Part shown: positions 28,437 to 39,610 of the stretch, piece by piece | Numbering within the stretch: the first letter of the stretch is position 1 | How the letters are laid out: each line of letters starts with the position of its first letter | Source: Citrobacter sp. JGM124 | Lineage (GTDB): Bacteria > Pseudomonadota > Gammaproteobacteria > Enterobacterales > Enterobacteriaceae | DNA length: 64,000 nt | Direction of reading: 5' to 3' | NCBI RefSeq assembly: GCF_018257795.1 | Contig: NZ_JAERJD010000003.1 | Span: 248,001-312,000, forward strand | Program-made: the position numbers and the translations under genes | The notes under the pieces: model-generated | Seen by the model: the letters and a program-made list of their open reading frames with translations, nothing else | Database searches by the model: none | What the model was told of the DNA's origin: nothing

Positions 28437-29063
28437 TTAGCTAATCCCGATCATGACGATTTTCTGGAATAGCGGGCGTTCGGTGAGTTGTTGATACCAG
28501 CGCTGTAAATGGGGCATGGCATCCCATTCAATATTGAGATTAAACAAATTATAGATAACCGGGCCAAGTGCAATATCGCCGGGGCCGAAGGTTTCACCGC
28601 CGAGCCAGGGGGGTTTGGCCAATTCCATATCAACAATAGAAAACAGACGGTTACATTCAGCTATGCTCTTTTCGATCAGCACGGGATCTTGTTGTTCCGG
28701 TGTCAGACGTACCAGACTGATAAAGACCCCACGATGGGCCTCAGCAAGGGAACCGACCACCCAGTCCATCCATTTTTCACCCCTGGCCCGTTCTGACGGG
28801 CTATTCAGCCAGAGTGAACCGGCACCGTATTCGGCTGCCAGATAACGCACAATGGTATTGGATTCCCACAATGTCAGCCCATGGGCATCATCATGAAGGC
28901 AAGGCACCAGACCGTTGGGATTCATGGCAAGGTAGTCAGCATCATGGGTCAGACCAAATTGACCACCAGCGGGGATGGCGCGGTACGGCAGGCTGAGTTC
29001 TTCCAGACACCAGAGTACTTTTTTTACATTCGTTGAGTTATTTCTTCCCCAGACAGTAATCAT
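28437..29063 (-). CDS. gstB: Glutathione S-transferase
   Basis: 208 residues (E. coli GstB/YliJ 208). Thioredoxin-like N-terminal domain (1-80: [29 protein letters not shown] and the [11 protein letters not shown] glutathione site) and an all-helical C-terminal domain. E. coli GstB acts on bromoacetate and similar electrophiles. The biofilm gene bssR, found near this position in E. coli, is absent here. Confidence 0.92.
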   Translation of the reverse strand: MITVWGRNNSTNVKKVLWCLEELSLPYRAIPAGGQFGLTHDADYLAMNPNGLVPCLHDDAHGLTLWESNTIVRYLAAEYGAGSLWLNSPSERARGEKWMDWVVGSLAEAHRGVFISLVRLTPEQQDPVLIEKSIAECNRLFSIVDMELAKPPWLGGETFGPGDIALGPVIYNLFNLNIEWDAMPHLQRWYQQLTERPLFQKIVMIGIS

Positions 29064-29388
29064 AAGTGTTCCTTTGGGATTAATGAGTCAGCCTTGAGTA
29101 TGGCTGAGTTGACCAGGGAAAACATCTGTACTTTTATAGAACCCGCCACATTTATGTCACCAGGCGATGAGGGGGACATCCCCGTGCTGTGGGGGTGAAG
29201 TCCTTGATAAAATCAGAGATAAAAAATTAACGGTAGCAGAGGCATAAATGAGGGTAGGCGCATAAACTTAACAAACTTTACCAAGACAAGGTTTCTTTTC
29301 GCGGGGACGTAGGTTATTACTCACATCCTGAAACAGGTTTTACGGCGGCAAGTGCCGTCATTGTTAAAATGGATATTCAGGTGATTTT
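29064..29388. other. Divergent promoter region of gstB and dacC
   Basis: 325 bp between divergent starts. It must contain promoters for both genes. I see no clear hexamers or operators that I would defend. Confidence 0.4.
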
Positions 29389-30594
29389 ATGAAGAGCTTG
29401 CAAATTCCTGCAATAATACGCGTTGTTGCTGCGGGAACGGCCTTACTGTTAGTCACTGCCCCCGCATTAAGTGCGGTTCCAATGGCAGACACTCCTCAAA
29501 TAGAGGCAAAAGCATGGATCTTACTGGACTACTCCAGTGGCCAGGTTTTAGCTGAAGGCAGTGCCGATGAACGACTCGACCCTGCCAGCCTGACCAAACT
29601 GATGACCAGTTATGTGGTAGGTCAGGCCCTGAAATCGGGTAAAATACATCTTACTGATATCGTGACCGTCGGCAAAGACGCCTGGGCTACCGGTAACCCA
29701 GAATTACGCGGTTCTTCTTTAATGTTCCTGAAACCAGGGGACAACGTATCAGTAGAAGACCTGAATAAAGGGGTGATTATTCAGTCAGGAAACGATGCCA
29801 GTATTGCGATTGCTGACTATGTTGCCGGAAGCCAGGATGCGTTTATCAGCCTGATGAACAGTTACGCGCAACAACTCAAGCTCACCAATACTCACTTTAA
29901 AACGGTGCATGGTCTCGACTCTGACGGGCAGTACAGTACTGCCAGAGACATGGCTTCCCTGGCAAGAGCTATGATCCATGACGTGCCGGATGAATACGCG
30001 ATTCATAAAGAGAAAGAGTTTACTTTTAATAAAATTAAACAGCCTAACCGTAATCGCCTGTTATGGAGCACGAACCTGAATGTCGATGGGATGAAAACCG
30101 GAACGACGGCTGGCGCCGGCTATAACCTGGTCGCTTCCGCAACCCAGGGCGATATGCGCCTGATTTCGGTGGTGTTAGGTGCAAAAACTGACCGTATTCG
30201 TTTCAATGAAAGTGAAAAACTTCTGACATGGGGTTTCCGTTTCTTTGAGACGGTGACCCCGATTAAACCCGGAGCTACCTTTGTTCAGCAGCGGGTCTGG
30301 TTTGGTGATAAGAGCGAAGTTAACCTTGGTGCCGGTGAAGGGGGCTCTGTTGCTATTCCTCGCGGACAGCTAAAGAACCTTAAGGCGAGCTATACCCTGA
30401 GTGAACCCCAGCTGACTGCGCCACTCAAAGCAGGGCAGGTGGTCGGAACGATTGATTTTCAGCTCAATGGTAACGTGATAGAACAACGCCCGTTACTGGT
30501 TATGGAGCCCGTTGAAGAAGCGGGCTTTTTGGGGCGTATCTGGGACTTTATCTTACTGAAAATTCAGAGCTGGTTCGGTGGCTGGTTTTCCTGA
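29389..30594 (+). CDS. dacC: D-alanyl-D-alanine carboxypeptidase, PBP6
   Basis: 401 residues (E. coli DacC 400). Signal peptide 1-28 (ending ALSA). Catalytic motifs are SLTK at 67-70, SGN in IQSGNDAS near 130 and KTG in GMKTGTTAG near 233. A C-terminal beta domain and a final amphipathic helix ([14 protein letters not shown]) anchor it to the outer face of the inner membrane. Trims pentapeptide side chains of peptidoglycan. Confidence 0.95.
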   Translation: MKSLQIPAIIRVVAAGTALLLVTAPALSAVPMADTPQIEAKAWILLDYSSGQVLAEGSADERLDPASLTKLMTSYVVGQALKSGKIHLTDIVTVGKDAWATGNPELRGSSLMFLKPGDNVSVEDLNKGVIIQSGNDASIAIADYVAGSQDAFISLMNSYAQQLKLTNTHFKTVHGLDSDGQYSTARDMASLARAMIHDVPDEYAIHKEKEFTFNKIKQPNRNRLLWSTNLNVDGMKTGTTAGAGYNLVASATQGDMRLISVVLGAKTDRIRFNESEKLLTWGFRFFETVTPIKPGATFVQQRVWFGDKSEVNLGAGEGGSVAIPRGQLKNLKASYTLSEPQLTAPLKAGQVVGTIDFQLNGNVIEQRPLLVMEPVEEAGFLGRIWDFILLKIQSWFGGWFS

Positions 30595-30599
30595 CAGCC

Positions 30600-31364
30600 T
30601 CACCATAATAAACTGAGATTCTCCGCTGAGGCGTACTCCACAAAGGCTTCAGCGGGTCTCTTATTGGTAATTACTCGGTCAAAAGCCGTCAAGGGGCCCA
30701 TACAGGCAGCACGGGTTTGATCGAATTTACTGTCATCCACAACTAACACACGTTCTTGCGCCATTGCCAGTGCCCACTGTTTTACTGGCAGCTCTTCGAG
30801 ATTAAAACAGGTAACTCCCTGGCGCACATCGACCCCCGCAGCAGACAAAAAAGCGATATCGGGACAGAGATTATTCAGGCATTCCTGGAAATTGATCGGT
30901 TTAAAAATCGCATTACTGGCGTGAAACTCTCCGCCACTTAAGATCACTCGACACAAGGGTTTTTTTTGTAATACCAAAAAGGTATTCAGTGAGTAACAGA
31001 GGCCAGTAAAAGGCAGGGCATCATCCAGCGCCTCAATGATATAGGGCATGGTGGTACCGCAATCAAAAAAGACCGTCTGGTGTGGGCGGACAAGCCCGGC
31101 AGCAAGTTTTGCCGCATGACGTTTTTCAGCCGTTTTTAAGGCTTGCTGGTCATTGAGTAGATAGTGACTGGTTGCACTAGCCCGTGGCTCAATAACGATA
31201 TATCCCCCCAATAACATCAGGGGGCCGGCGTTGTCACTCAAATCACGTCGGATCGTCATTTCTGATACCCCGAGCAGCCCGGCGGCATCTTTCAAATGTA
31301 TTTTATCATTCTGCTTCAGTTCTTGCATGAGACGAGTCATACGACTGTTACGACGCGTTTCCAT
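30600..31364 (-). CDS. deoR: Deoxyribonucleoside operon repressor
   Basis: 254 residues from the ATG at 31364 with AGGAG at 31371-31375 (E. coli 252). A longer frame exists but its extra 60 residues read through the ybjG terminator. Residues 12-40 form the helix-turn-helix (LKDAAGLLGVSEMTIRRDLS). The rest is the sugar-phosphate-sensing DeoR C-terminal domain, which binds deoxyribose-5-phosphate in E. coli. Five bases separate its stop from the convergent dacC stop. Confidence 0.94.
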   Translation of the reverse strand: METRRNSRMTRLMQELKQNDKIHLKDAAGLLGVSEMTIRRDLSDNAGPLMLLGGYIVIEPRASATSHYLLNDQQALKTAEKRHAAKLAAGLVRPHQTVFFDCGTTMPYIIEALDDALPFTGLCYSLNTFLVLQKKPLCRVILSGGEFHASNAIFKPINFQECLNNLCPDIAFLSAAGVDVRQGVTCFNLEELPVKQWALAMAQERVLVVDDSKFDQTRAACMGPLTAFDRVITNKRPAEAFVEYASAENLSLLW

Positions 31365-31383
31365 CGTGTCCTCCTGACATGAC

Positions 31384-31406
31384 AAAACCCGGGAATACCG
31401 GGTTTT
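31384..31406 (-). terminator. ybjG terminator
   Basis: 9-bp perfect stem AAAACCCGG (31384-31392) / CCGGGTTTT (31398-31406), loop GAATA, 21 bp past the ybjG stop. T-runs occur on both strands. Confidence 0.75.
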
Positions 31407-31426
31407 TACGTGGGTTGCTGTATACC

Positions 31427-32035
31427 TTAGTCGCGTATCCAGCCTTTGCGAATAAAAGGCGCGAAGACAATACGGTGTAATTGATGCAGGCGCAGATAAA
31501 GCTCCTCTCCGCGCCATGACCACAGCAGCTGCGCCAGTGCACAAGAGAGTAGCCCCACCAGGAAACCGCCTACCATATCCAGTGGCCAGTGAACCCCCAG
31601 GTAAACACGTGACCAGGCGATAGCAACACCCAGAATCAGTAATACAATACCAGTCACCAGACGATGCCAGAATAAGAAGCCGAAGGCAAAAGTGAAGATG
31701 ATTGTGCCATGATTACTTGGGAATGAATTATTCGGTTTATGATCCAGAAAATTATACCCAATACCGGCAGCAAAGGGGCGGGGATGCGGAAAGACGTTAC
31801 CCATCAGCCAGGATAGCAGCAGACCGACTGCCAGTGCGATAGCAATTTTAATGACGAGCTGGCGACGCGATTTCATCTGCTCCTGGGGGCCCCATAACCA
31901 GAAGATGGCCACCAGAACAGGAACGAGCAAAATAAGGTCTTTGGCAATGAAGGTTGCCAGTTCTAACAGCCATGTCGGGGAATCCGGAGTCGCATTGATC
32001 AGCAAAAATAGCGACTGGTTAAGTGTTTCCATCAT
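31427..32035 (-). CDS. ybjG: Undecaprenyl-diphosphatase
   Basis: 202 residues (E. coli YbjG 198). PAP2-type membrane phosphatase that regenerates undecaprenyl phosphate for wall and O-antigen synthesis. Phosphatase motifs: PHPRPFAAGIGYN, FPSNHGT near 102 and SRVYLGVHWPLDMVGG near 142. About five membrane helices. Confidence 0.93.
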   Translation of the reverse strand: MMETLNQSLFLLINATPDSPTWLLELATFIAKDLILLVPVLVAIFWLWGPQEQMKSRRQLVIKIAIALAVGLLLSWLMGNVFPHPRPFAAGIGYNFLDHKPNNSFPSNHGTIIFTFAFGFLFWHRLVTGIVLLILGVAIAWSRVYLGVHWPLDMVGGFLVGLLSCALAQLLWSWRGEELYLRLHQLHRIVFAPFIRKGWIRD

Positions 32036-32572
32036 AATCTCTTCTGTTACTCAACAAGTAGGCAAAAATAACACGCAAAGACAGATACCTGGACTGATAT
32101 ACCACAGTACTTATCCGACGATTGCGAGTGTAAAATGGGCGGTCAATGCACTGCCCGGCAACGTATCCAGCCTCAATATACCAAAACCCCTGAATATAGA
32201 AGCGTCTCCCGTTAAGGTAAAGCGGGTTTTCTTATTTCCAGTTGTTTCAATGTCGTGATGCCTCAAACGTTATGCTTAAACGACAACACGCAGGTGGAGG
32301 AGAGTAGAATATTCGTCGTAGATTAAGAAATCTTTAACGGAAATGAGTTATTATCCTCCCCTGACCGATAGACTGTTTTTTTACTGAAATTGACTGTATC
32401 CGTCGTGCTTCAAGTCGTGGGTGTTGCCTTTGTCGGGTGTGCCGACGCAGTGAGTCGGCCTCTTATCATCGTCACATGGACTCTGTGTCTATGAGTGACT
32501 CGAATGATTGGGGTTATATAATCTGTGCGGGGCGCTTGAAAGCGCTGCGCATGCTTACCTTCTGAGTTTTTA
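32036..32572. other. ybjG-mdfA intergenic region
   Basis: 537 bp with the promoters of both divergent genes. A small stem GCGCTT (32532-32537) / AAGCGC (32540-32545) lies about 28 bases before the mdfA ATG, probably in its 5' untranslated region. No gene seen. Confidence 0.45.
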
Positions 32573-33814
32573 ATGCAAAATAATAAGACAACTAACAAAT
32601 CGTTAGGGCGTCAGGCATTGCTGTTCCCTCTTTGCCTGGTTCTGTATGAATTTTCTACCTATATTGCCAACGATATGATCCAGCCGGGTATGCTGGCGGT
32701 GGTCGAACAATATCAGGCCGGTATTGAGTGGGTTCCTACCTCAATGACCGCCTATCTGGCAGGAGGCATGTTTTTACAGTGGTTGCTGGGCCCATTATCA
32801 GATCGTACAGGCCGGCGTCCTGTAATGCTAGTAGGTGTGGCCTGGTTTATCATCACCTGCATGGCGACCCTCCTGGCCCAGAATATTGAACAGTTTACCT
32901 TGCTACGTTTTCTGCAGGGGATAAGCCTGTGCTTTATTGGGGCCGTGGGATATGCCGCCATTCAGGAATCCTTTGAAGAGTCAGTCTGTATTAAAATCAC
33001 CGCGTTAATGGCGAATGTCGCCCTGATAGCACCATTGCTGGGTCCTCTTGTTGGTGCGGTGTGGGTGCATGTCGCCCCATGGGAAACGATGTTTGTCATG
33101 TTTGCATTACTGGGGGGAATCGCATTTTTCGGTTTACATAAATCGATGCCTGAAACCGCCACCCGTATTGGCGAGACGCTCTCATTTACCAGCCTGTGGC
33201 ATGACTACAAACAGGTCCTCAAGAATGTTCGCTTTATTGCGGGCTCACTCGGGCTGGGTTTTGTGAGTCTCCCCCTGCTGACCTGGATTGCTCAGTCACC
33301 GGTGATTATTATGAATGGGGAACAGATGAGCACCTATGAGTATGGGCTACTGCAAGTTCCTATTTTTGGTGCGTTGATCCTTGGTAACCTGGTGCTGGCA
33401 AAACTGACTGCACGTCGTACCGTGCGTAGCCTGGTTATTATGGGGGGCTGGTGGATTGTTCCTGGGCTGATATTGGCCGCGACGGCGACGTTAATTTCAC
33501 CTCATGCGTATCTTTGGATGACGGCCGGTTTAAGCATCTATGCTTTTGGTATTGGTATTGCAAACGCAGGGCTGGTACGTTTGACCCTGTTTTCAAGCGA
33601 AGTAAGTAAAGGCACGGTATCGGCAGCCATGGGAATGCTTCAGATGCTTATTTTTACTGTCGGTATTGAAGTGAGTAAGCATACCTACTCCCTGGCTGGA
33701 ACAGGATTTTTTAATCTTGTAAACCTGATCGGGGGGCTTTTCTGGCTGGGATTAATGTTTATCTTTTTTAAAGATAAACGCGCCGGACAGGCTACGGGGG
33801 CTGCGGTACCTTAA
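32573..33814 (+). CDS. mdfA: Multidrug/H+ antiporter
   Basis: 413 residues (E. coli MdfA/Cmr 410), 12 membrane helices, major facilitator superfamily. The two acidic residues needed for drug and proton binding, Glu26 and Asp34, are present ([16 protein letters not shown]). The MFS loop [14 protein letters not shown] and the antiporter motif near [14 protein letters not shown] are also present. Exports chloramphenicol and lipophilic cations in E. coli. Confidence 0.95.
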   Translation: MQNNKTTNKSLGRQALLFPLCLVLYEFSTYIANDMIQPGMLAVVEQYQAGIEWVPTSMTAYLAGGMFLQWLLGPLSDRTGRRPVMLVGVAWFIITCMATLLAQNIEQFTLLRFLQGISLCFIGAVGYAAIQESFEESVCIKITALMANVALIAPLLGPLVGAVWVHVAPWETMFVMFALLGGIAFFGLHKSMPETATRIGETLSFTSLWHDYKQVLKNVRFIAGSLGLGFVSLPLLTWIAQSPVIIMNGEQMSTYEYGLLQVPIFGALILGNLVLAKLTARRTVRSLVIMGGWWIVPGLILAATATLISPHAYLWMTAGLSIYAFGIGIANAGLVRLTLFSSEVSKGTVSAAMGMLQMLIFTVGIEVSKHTYSLAGTGFFNLVNLIGGLFWLGLMFIFFKDKRAGQATGAAVP

Positions 33815-33830
33815 CCCTCTGCCAGGGAAA

Positions 33831-33857
33831 AGCATCCGTTGCCTGCCATCGGATGCT
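33831..33857 (+). terminator. Hairpin after mdfA
   Basis: AGCATCCG (33831-33838) / CGGATGCT (33850-33857), 8 bp perfect, 16 bp past the mdfA stop. No T-tract, so a stabiliser or Rho-dependent end is as likely. Confidence 0.4.
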
Positions 33858-33902
33858 GACATAACTCGTTAGCCGGTATCACGTTTCCTTCCTGAGCCAG
33901 CG

Positions 33903-34676
33903 TTAGCCATTGTTATAAATATATCGCCTGGCGTGCCACGACTTCCCGGTGCTGGAACGAATCAATGATTTAATATAGCGGCTGGCTATATATGATGATA
34001 TTTTTTTATCAAATATGTTTTTCGCATCTGATAATTTTGGAGACAGCATGTCATGTTTTTTTCTTAAAGAAGACACGACTGTTCTTGAAAAAGGTAATGT
34101 GCCGATAATTTTACTGTTAATGTAGTGACCGAGCCCCGGGCAAGCTAACGTCACTGAACCCAGGGCGGCTGACGGAAACTTGAGGAAACTCAATGTTTAT
34201 TAACATGTTATCATAATTATTTAACGCCCTGTCTGCATGAGTTAACACATCCATCCCCTCAATAATGAGGGCATCATTCTTCGGGGAATTGCAATTCTCA
34301 CAAATATGATAAATATGTTTTTTTAATTTATCAATGCAAGCGAACCCTGCCAGGGCGATAATAAATAAGGGATTGTGAAACTCGGAAATATTATGGCCGC
34401 ATTCATTTTGTAAGGCATAATTCTTATAGTTATGATGCGGTTCCCTGTTGTTATTATGGCAGGAAACATCCAGTGAAGATATTGTGACCCGGCATCCTTC
34501 CTCTAAGGCAATATTTACTATTTTTTTTGCTAATGCTTCATTCCCCCGCCTTCACAGTAAGGATTAATGAACACGATATCTCTGCCGCGGGCACTTTCTA
34601 ATGATAACGTTGATGGCAGCGTTTTTGGGCAAGGGGGGATAACAGCGCTTGAAGAAGTATTAAAGCCTGTATTCAT
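33903..34676 (-). pseudogene. Frameshifted gene of unknown function
   Basis: Minus-strand ATG at 34676 opens a frame containing RDIVFINPYCEGGG. It then runs into TAG, but one extra base near 34552 would join it to a long open frame (EALAKKIVNIALEEGCRVTI, ISSLDVSC, IIALAGFACIDKLKKH). That frame ends at a TAA near 34125, and another shift joins it to KIIGTLPFSRTVV...YIYNNG, ending at 33903. The three pieces add up to about 255 codons of protein-like sequence. The start is mildly reminiscent of a Rossmann-type nucleotide-sugar enzyme, but I do not recognise the family. A long open frame spanning most of the length in one direction makes a recently broken gene more likely than chance. Base-call errors would be an alternative. 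Confidence 0.55.
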
Positions 34677-34893
34677 TTCTAATTAATTCCCAAATTAACT
34701 TGATTACCTGACATAGACATCACTAAATACGATTTGTTTTTTATGAATAGTGCCATAAAGGTTTACTGCATGGCGTAGCGTTAATCATTGGTTAGTTGTA
34801 TTAAGCTGATGAATCCAGAGGCAGGGGAATCAATGGGAAAGAACAGAGAACGACAGTAGATGTAGCATGATTACTGACGGAAGCGGGACTAAT

Positions 34894-34928
34894 AAAAAAG
34901 GGAAAACAGCAATAGTTTTCCCTTTTTT
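34894..34928 (-). terminator. metG terminator
   Basis: 14-bp perfect stem AAAAAAGGGAAAAC (34894-34907) / GTTTTCCCTTTTTT (34915-34928) with 7-base loop, 34 bp past the metG stop. T-rich on both strands. Confidence 0.85.
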
Positions 34929-34962
34929 AGCCTTCCTCAGAACCCAACGTCCTGAGTCTGTT

Positions 34963-36999
34963 TTATTTTACTGACATGCCTGGTTTAGCACCGCTATCAG
35001 GGCTTAACAGGAAGATATCAGAACCGCCAGGACCAGCGGCCATGACCATACCTTCTGAAAGTCCAAAACGCATTTTGCGTGGTGCCAGGTTAGCAACCAT
35101 TACGGTTAAACGATCTTTTAAGACGGCAGGATCAGGATAAGCGGCACGAATACCCGAGAAGACATTCCGTTTTTCACCACCCAAGTCCAGAGTCAGACGC
35201 AGCAACTTATCGGAGCCTTCAACAAACTCGGCATTTTCAATAAGCGCGATACGTAAATCAACTTTTGCGAAATCGTCAAAGCTGATCGTTTCCTGAAGCG
35301 GATCATCCGCCAGCGGGCCACTGATCAGAGACTGGTTGAGTGCTTTGACTTCCTCTTTAGAGGCTTCAACCAGGGCTTCAATCTGTTTAAGGTCAATACG
35401 GTTGTACAACGCCTTAAAGTTATTCACTTTATGGTTAACCAACGGGTTATAGATACCTTCCCACTGGAGCTCGGTATTGAGGAATGCTTCTGCCCGCTCG
35501 CTCAGTGAGGGCAGCACAGGCTTAAGGTAGGTCATGAGTACCCGGAATAAATTGATACCCATGGAGCAGATAGCCTGAAGTTTGGCATCTTCACCTTCTT
35601 GTTTGGCAACCACCCAAGGGGCCTGCTCATCCACATAGCGATTAGCACTATCAGCCAGGGCCATGATTTCACGAATAGCACGACCGAATTCACGTAATTC
35701 CCAGGCTTCCCCAATACTCTGGGCAGCATCAGTAAAGGTTTTATACAGCTCAGGGTCAGCGATTTCAGCTGCCAGCTGGCCGTCAAAACGTTTGGCAATA
35801 AAGCCCGCATTACGGGAAGCAAGGTTAACCACTTTATTAACGATATCGCTATTAACGCGCTGGACGAAATCTTCGAGATTCAGGTCAATATCATCAATAT
35901 TCGGGGTCAGTTTCGCGGCGTAATAATAACGCAGGCTGTCAGCATCCAAATGCTTTAACCACGTACTGGCCTTAATAAAGGTGCCGCGCGATTTAGACAT
36001 CTTCGCACCATTGACTGTCACATAACCGTGAACGAACAGATTGGTCGGTTTACGGAATTGACTGCCTTCCAGCATGGCAGGCCAGAACAGACTGTGAAAA
36101 TAGACGATATCTTTACCAATAAAGTGGTACAGCTCGGTATCAGAATCTTTTTTCCAGTACTCTTCAAAACTGGTGGTATCACCACGTTTATCGCACAGGT
36201 TTTTAAATGACCCCATATAGCCGATAGGCGCATCCAGCCAGACATAAAAGTATTTACCTGGTGCGTCAGGAATTTCAAAGCCAAAGTAAGGCGCATCACG
36301 GGAGATATCCCACTGTTGCAAACCTGACTCGAACCACTCCTGCATTTTGTTCGCGACTTGCTCTTGCAGCGCGCCGCTGCGTGTCCATGCTTTGAGCATT
36401 TCGGTGAAGGCAGGCAGGTCAAAGAAAAAATGCTCGGAGTCACGCATGACAGGTGTTGCGCCAGAAACGACCGATTTCGGTTCAATCAGTTCTGTCGGGC
36501 TGTAGGTGGCACCACAGATTTCACAGTTATCGCCGTATTGATCCGGTGCTTTACACTTCGGACAGGTACCTTTTACAAAGCGGTCAGGCAGAAACATACC
36601 TTTTTCCGGGTCATAAAGCTGAGAAATGGTCCGTTTCTTAATGAAGCCATTCTCTTTCAGGCGGCCATAAATAAGTTCCGATAACTGGCGGTTTTCTTCA
36701 CTGTGGGTGGAGTGATAGTTATCGTAGCTGATATTAAAGCCAGCAAAATCGGTTTGATGTTCCTGGCTCATTTCGGCAATCATCTGCTCAGGAGTGATAC
36801 CTGACTGCTGTGCTTTCAGCATGATTGGCGTACCGTGGGCGTCGTCGGCACAGATGAAATTTACCTGGTGGCCGCGCATTCGTTGGTAACGGACCCAGAC
36901 ATCAGCCTGAATATGCTCCAGCATGTGACCGAGGTGGATTGAGCCGTTAGCGTACGGCAGTGCGCACGTTACCAATATTTTTTTCGCGGTTTGAGCCAT
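34963..36999 (-). CDS. metG: Methionyl-tRNA synthetase
   Basis: 678 residues (E. coli 677). Class I synthetase: HLGH signature at residues 22-25, a zinc knuckle ([18 protein letters not shown] near 145-162), KMSKSRG near 333, and the C-terminal tRNA-binding/dimerisation domain (about 575-678, [14 protein letters not shown]). Charges tRNA-Met for initiation and elongation. Divergent from mrp. Confidence 0.97.
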   Translation of the reverse strand: MAQTAKKILVTCALPYANGSIHLGHMLEHIQADVWVRYQRMRGHQVNFICADDAHGTPIMLKAQQSGITPEQMIAEMSQEHQTDFAGFNISYDNYHSTHSEENRQLSELIYGRLKENGFIKKRTISQLYDPEKGMFLPDRFVKGTCPKCKAPDQYGDNCEICGATYSPTELIEPKSVVSGATPVMRDSEHFFFDLPAFTEMLKAWTRSGALQEQVANKMQEWFESGLQQWDISRDAPYFGFEIPDAPGKYFYVWLDAPIGYMGSFKNLCDKRGDTTSFEEYWKKDSDTELYHFIGKDIVYFHSLFWPAMLEGSQFRKPTNLFVHGYVTVNGAKMSKSRGTFIKASTWLKHLDADSLRYYYAAKLTPNIDDIDLNLEDFVQRVNSDIVNKVVNLASRNAGFIAKRFDGQLAAEIADPELYKTFTDAAQSIGEAWELREFGRAIREIMALADSANRYVDEQAPWVVAKQEGEDAKLQAICSMGINLFRVLMTYLKPVLPSLSERAEAFLNTELQWEGIYNPLVNHKVNNFKALYNRIDLKQIEALVEASKEEVKALNQSLISGPLADDPLQETISFDDFAKVDLRIALIENAEFVEGSDKLLRLTLDLGGEKRNVFSGIRAAYPDPAVLKDRLTVMVANLAPRKMRFGLSEGMVMAAGPGGSDIFLLSPDSGAKPGMSVK

Positions 37000-37161
37000 A
37001 GTCGGAATTGCATCTTCTGATTAGAAAAGGGATTTCGATATTACCGGATTGAGGATTGTTTAGTAAGCCCAAAACCTGGAATATCGGAATATGAATTACC
37101 ACCGCGCTTTCTGATATGATTAGCACACTGCAATGTTTGATAAAAATCATAAGGAGTTGGG

Positions 37162-38274
37162 ATGAGTTCACAATCCCCAGCCAGCGCGTTACCAGAACAG
37201 ATCACGGCAATGGTCGCCGGGATACTGGCTAATTTTCAGCATCCGACTTTAAAACATAATCTTACTGCATTAAAAGCATTACACCATGTTGCGGTGCTGG
37301 ACGACACCCTGCACATTGAACTGCAAATGCCCTTTGCCTGGAAGAGCGGTTTTGAGGCGCTACAAAGCGCGTGCGGCCCGGATTTGCTACGTATTACCGG
37401 TGCCAAAGCGCTGGAGTGGAAACTCCATCACAATATTGCCACTCTGAAGCGAGTTAAAAATCAGCCGGGCATCAATGGGGTAAAAAATATTGTTGCTATC
37501 AGCTCCGGTAAAGGCGGGGTAGGTAAGTCGAGCACGGCGGTTAATATGGCTCTGGCACTGGCAGCTGAAGGGGCAAAAGTAGGTATCCTTGATGCGGATA
37601 TTTATGGCCCATCGATTCCTAATATGCTGGGTACAGAACAACAGCGTCCCAGTTCGCCCGATGGTAAACACATGGCACCGATCCAGGCCTACGGTCTGGC
37701 AACTAACTCCATTGGTTATTTAGTGACGGATGAGAACGCCATGGTATGGCGTGGCCCTATGGCCAGTAAAGCACTGATGCAGATGCTTCAGGAAACGCTA
37801 TGGCCAGACCTGGATTACTTGGTGATTGATATGCCTCCCGGTACCGGTGATATTCAGCTGACCCTGGCGCAAAATATTCCTGTGACTGGCGCCGTGGTGG
37901 TAACCACCCCCCAGGATATTGCACTGATTGATGCCAAAAAAGGCATTGTGATGTTTGAAAAGGTTGAGGTTCCCGTGCTCGGTATTGTAGAAAATATGAG
38001 CATGCATGTTTGCAGCCAGTGTGGCCACCATGAGCCCATTTTTGGTACCGGTGGTGCAGAAAAACTGGCGCAGCAGTACCATACCCAGCTGCTGGGGCAA
38101 ATGCCGCTCCATATCACCCTGAGGGAAGACCTGGATGCTGGCAAACCCACCGTGGTGAGCCGTCCGGAAAGCGAGTTTTCAGCGTTATATCGCCAGCTGG
38201 CAGGCCGCGTTGCGGCGAGCCTGTACTGGAACGGTGAAGTTATTCCGGCGGATATTGCTTTCCGCGCGGTCTGA
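37162..38274 (+). CDS. mrp: Fe-S cluster carrier ATPase
   Basis: 370 residues (E. coli Mrp/ApbC 369). N-terminal MIP18-like domain (about 10-95) and a ParA/MinD-type P-loop domain with GKGGVGKSSTAVN near 115. The conserved CxxC in HVCSQCGHHE near 283 carries the bridging Fe-S cluster in the dimer. Start with GGAGTTGGG upstream. Confidence 0.95.
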   Translation: MSSQSPASALPEQITAMVAGILANFQHPTLKHNLTALKALHHVAVLDDTLHIELQMPFAWKSGFEALQSACGPDLLRITGAKALEWKLHHNIATLKRVKNQPGINGVKNIVAISSGKGGVGKSSTAVNMALALAAEGAKVGILDADIYGPSIPNMLGTEQQRPSSPDGKHMAPIQAYGLATNSIGYLVTDENAMVWRGPMASKALMQMLQETLWPDLDYLVIDMPPGTGDIQLTLAQNIPVTGAVVVTTPQDIALIDAKKGIVMFEKVEVPVLGIVENMSMHVCSQCGHHEPIFGTGGAEKLAQQYHTQLLGQMPLHITLREDLDAGKPTVVSRPESEFSALYRQLAGRVAASLYWNGEVIPADIAFRAV

Positions 38275-38287
38275 ATTGATTCAAAAG

Positions 38288-38316
38288 AGCAGTGGGGTGG
38301 TGTGCTCCCCGCTGTT
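38288..38316 (+). terminator. mrp terminator
   Basis: AGCAGTGGGG (38288-38297) pairs with CCCCGCTGTT (38307-38316) with two G-U pairs, followed by CAGCTTCTTTT; 13 bp past the stop. Confidence 0.55.
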
Positions 38317-38413
38317 CAGCTTCTTTTACCGACAATAAAAAATCAGGTAGTTTTTATTACAATACCGCTGTACCTCTATATACTTCCCGTTTTTAATGCC
38401 GAGATTTTGCTCC

Positions 38414-38887
38414 ATGCTGAATAATGATGTCTTACGTAACGTGCGCTACATGCTGAACTTGAATAACGAACAAATGGTTGCCATCCTGGCCTTAACTGGT
38501 ACTGAGGTATTACCCGCACAGATAGCCACATGGGTCAAGAAAGAGGACGAAGAGGGGTTCAGCAACTGTCCGGATATTGTTATGGCGCAATTTCTTAATG
38601 GCCTTATTTATTTCCGCCGTGGCAAAGATGAGAGTAAACCTGAGCCTAAGATTGAACGTAAAATAACCAATAATATTGTGCTTAAAAAATTGCGTATTGC
38701 CTTTGAGCTTAAATCAGACGATGTGCTGGATATTTTAACCGAACAAACGTTTCGCATTTCTATGCCGGAAATAACCGCCATGATGCGTAATCCGGATCAT
38801 AAAAATTACCGTGAATGTGGCGACCAGTTCCTGCGTTATTTCTTACGAGGCTTAACACAACGTATTAAACCGTCTAAGCCAGAGTAG
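38414..38887 (+). CDS. yehS: DUF1456 protein YehS
   Basis: 157 residues (E. coli YehS 156). Two copies of the DUF1456 repeat: NDVLRNVRYMLNL...EDEEGFSNCPD at about 4-50 and NIVLKKLRIAFEL...ILTEQTFRIS at about 92-140. Function is not established. The start at 38414 matches the family N-terminus; an ATG 18 bases upstream adds unmatched residues. Neither start has a strong ribosome site. Confidence 0.88.
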   Translation: MLNNDVLRNVRYMLNLNNEQMVAILALTGTEVLPAQIATWVKKEDEEGFSNCPDIVMAQFLNGLIYFRRGKDESKPEPKIERKITNNIVLKKLRIAFELKSDDVLDILTEQTFRISMPEITAMMRNPDHKNYRECGDQFLRYFLRGLTQRIKPSKPE

Positions 38888-38930
38888 CCAGAAGAATACC
38901 GTAACGCCCGTGACCAGGGGACCGTGTTAC

Positions 38931-39341
38931 TCAAGTGAAAGAGGCGAGCGTTTCCTGCCACCCTGAGACGCGTTTATCTTCAAATGCCTGCTGAACTTCA
39001 GCGGGCATTTTGCCCTCCAGCGGCGGATGGATTCGCTGTGTATTGTCGATTTCTGCCAACGCGCCAACCTTTTTTCTTGCCTGCCTGCTATTTTCTGGCT
39101 TAACCCGGCATGACTTTCACAAGAGCGGCAAAAATTGCGCTTTTACTTCTGCTTCAGCACGTTGCTGTTCACGTTCTTTCAGACATTGTTCGGGGCAAGA
39201 GGCATTTGGCGCATACTGACCCCAGATTGTCTTGCCGAAGGTGCTGGCTGGAGTAAATGCGTCAACGCTATTCAGGATGCCGCCATTGTTGAAAAGAGGG
39301 GGAAGCGACGTTCCTCCCTCTGTTTTACTGCTGACTGAAAA
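38931..39341 (-). pseudogene. Decayed gene with an in-frame stop
   Basis: One minus-strand frame stays open from 39341 to 38931 except for a single TGA at 39117-39119. Upstream text includes FGKTIWGQYAPNASCPEQCL. Downstream text includes NTQRIHPPLEGKMPAEVQQA. The frame is preceded by another stop at 39342-39344, beyond which related protein-like text continues in a different frame. I considered an insertion-sequence transposase tail but could not show it. Product unknown; this looks like the 3' part of a dead accessory gene. Confidence 0.4.
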
Positions 39342-39610
39342 TCAATAAATCGATCGCTCTGGCTTTGTGTTCGGGGCGCGGTTTAGCCAGTGATGACATC
39401 AGGCTGCTGCTCACCCTCAAAGGGGCAGTACGATGATCAATAAGCCAGTTTGTTGAACAGTTGCATAATGAATTACCCCATTTTTTATAACTATATCAAT
39501 TAGATAACCATGATAACGGCACAAGGGGCTCTCTTCAGTAAACGGGGGCAGGCATGCCACTATTCGTCTTATTTTTCTCTGAAAGAGTCAGAACTGTTTT
39601 GTGATCCAGA
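39342..39610. other. Intergenic DNA upstream of the dgo operon
   Basis: Further upstream remains of the decayed minus-strand gene may extend to about 39450 (frame text SSLAKPRPEHKARAIDLL). The rest is AT-rich. No intact gene. Confidence 0.35.

Noticed and set aside
38931-39058. Transposase tail (IHPPLEGKMPAEV)
   Set aside because: Superficial likeness to integrase-core C-termini only; no DDE motif, terminal repeats or target duplication found.
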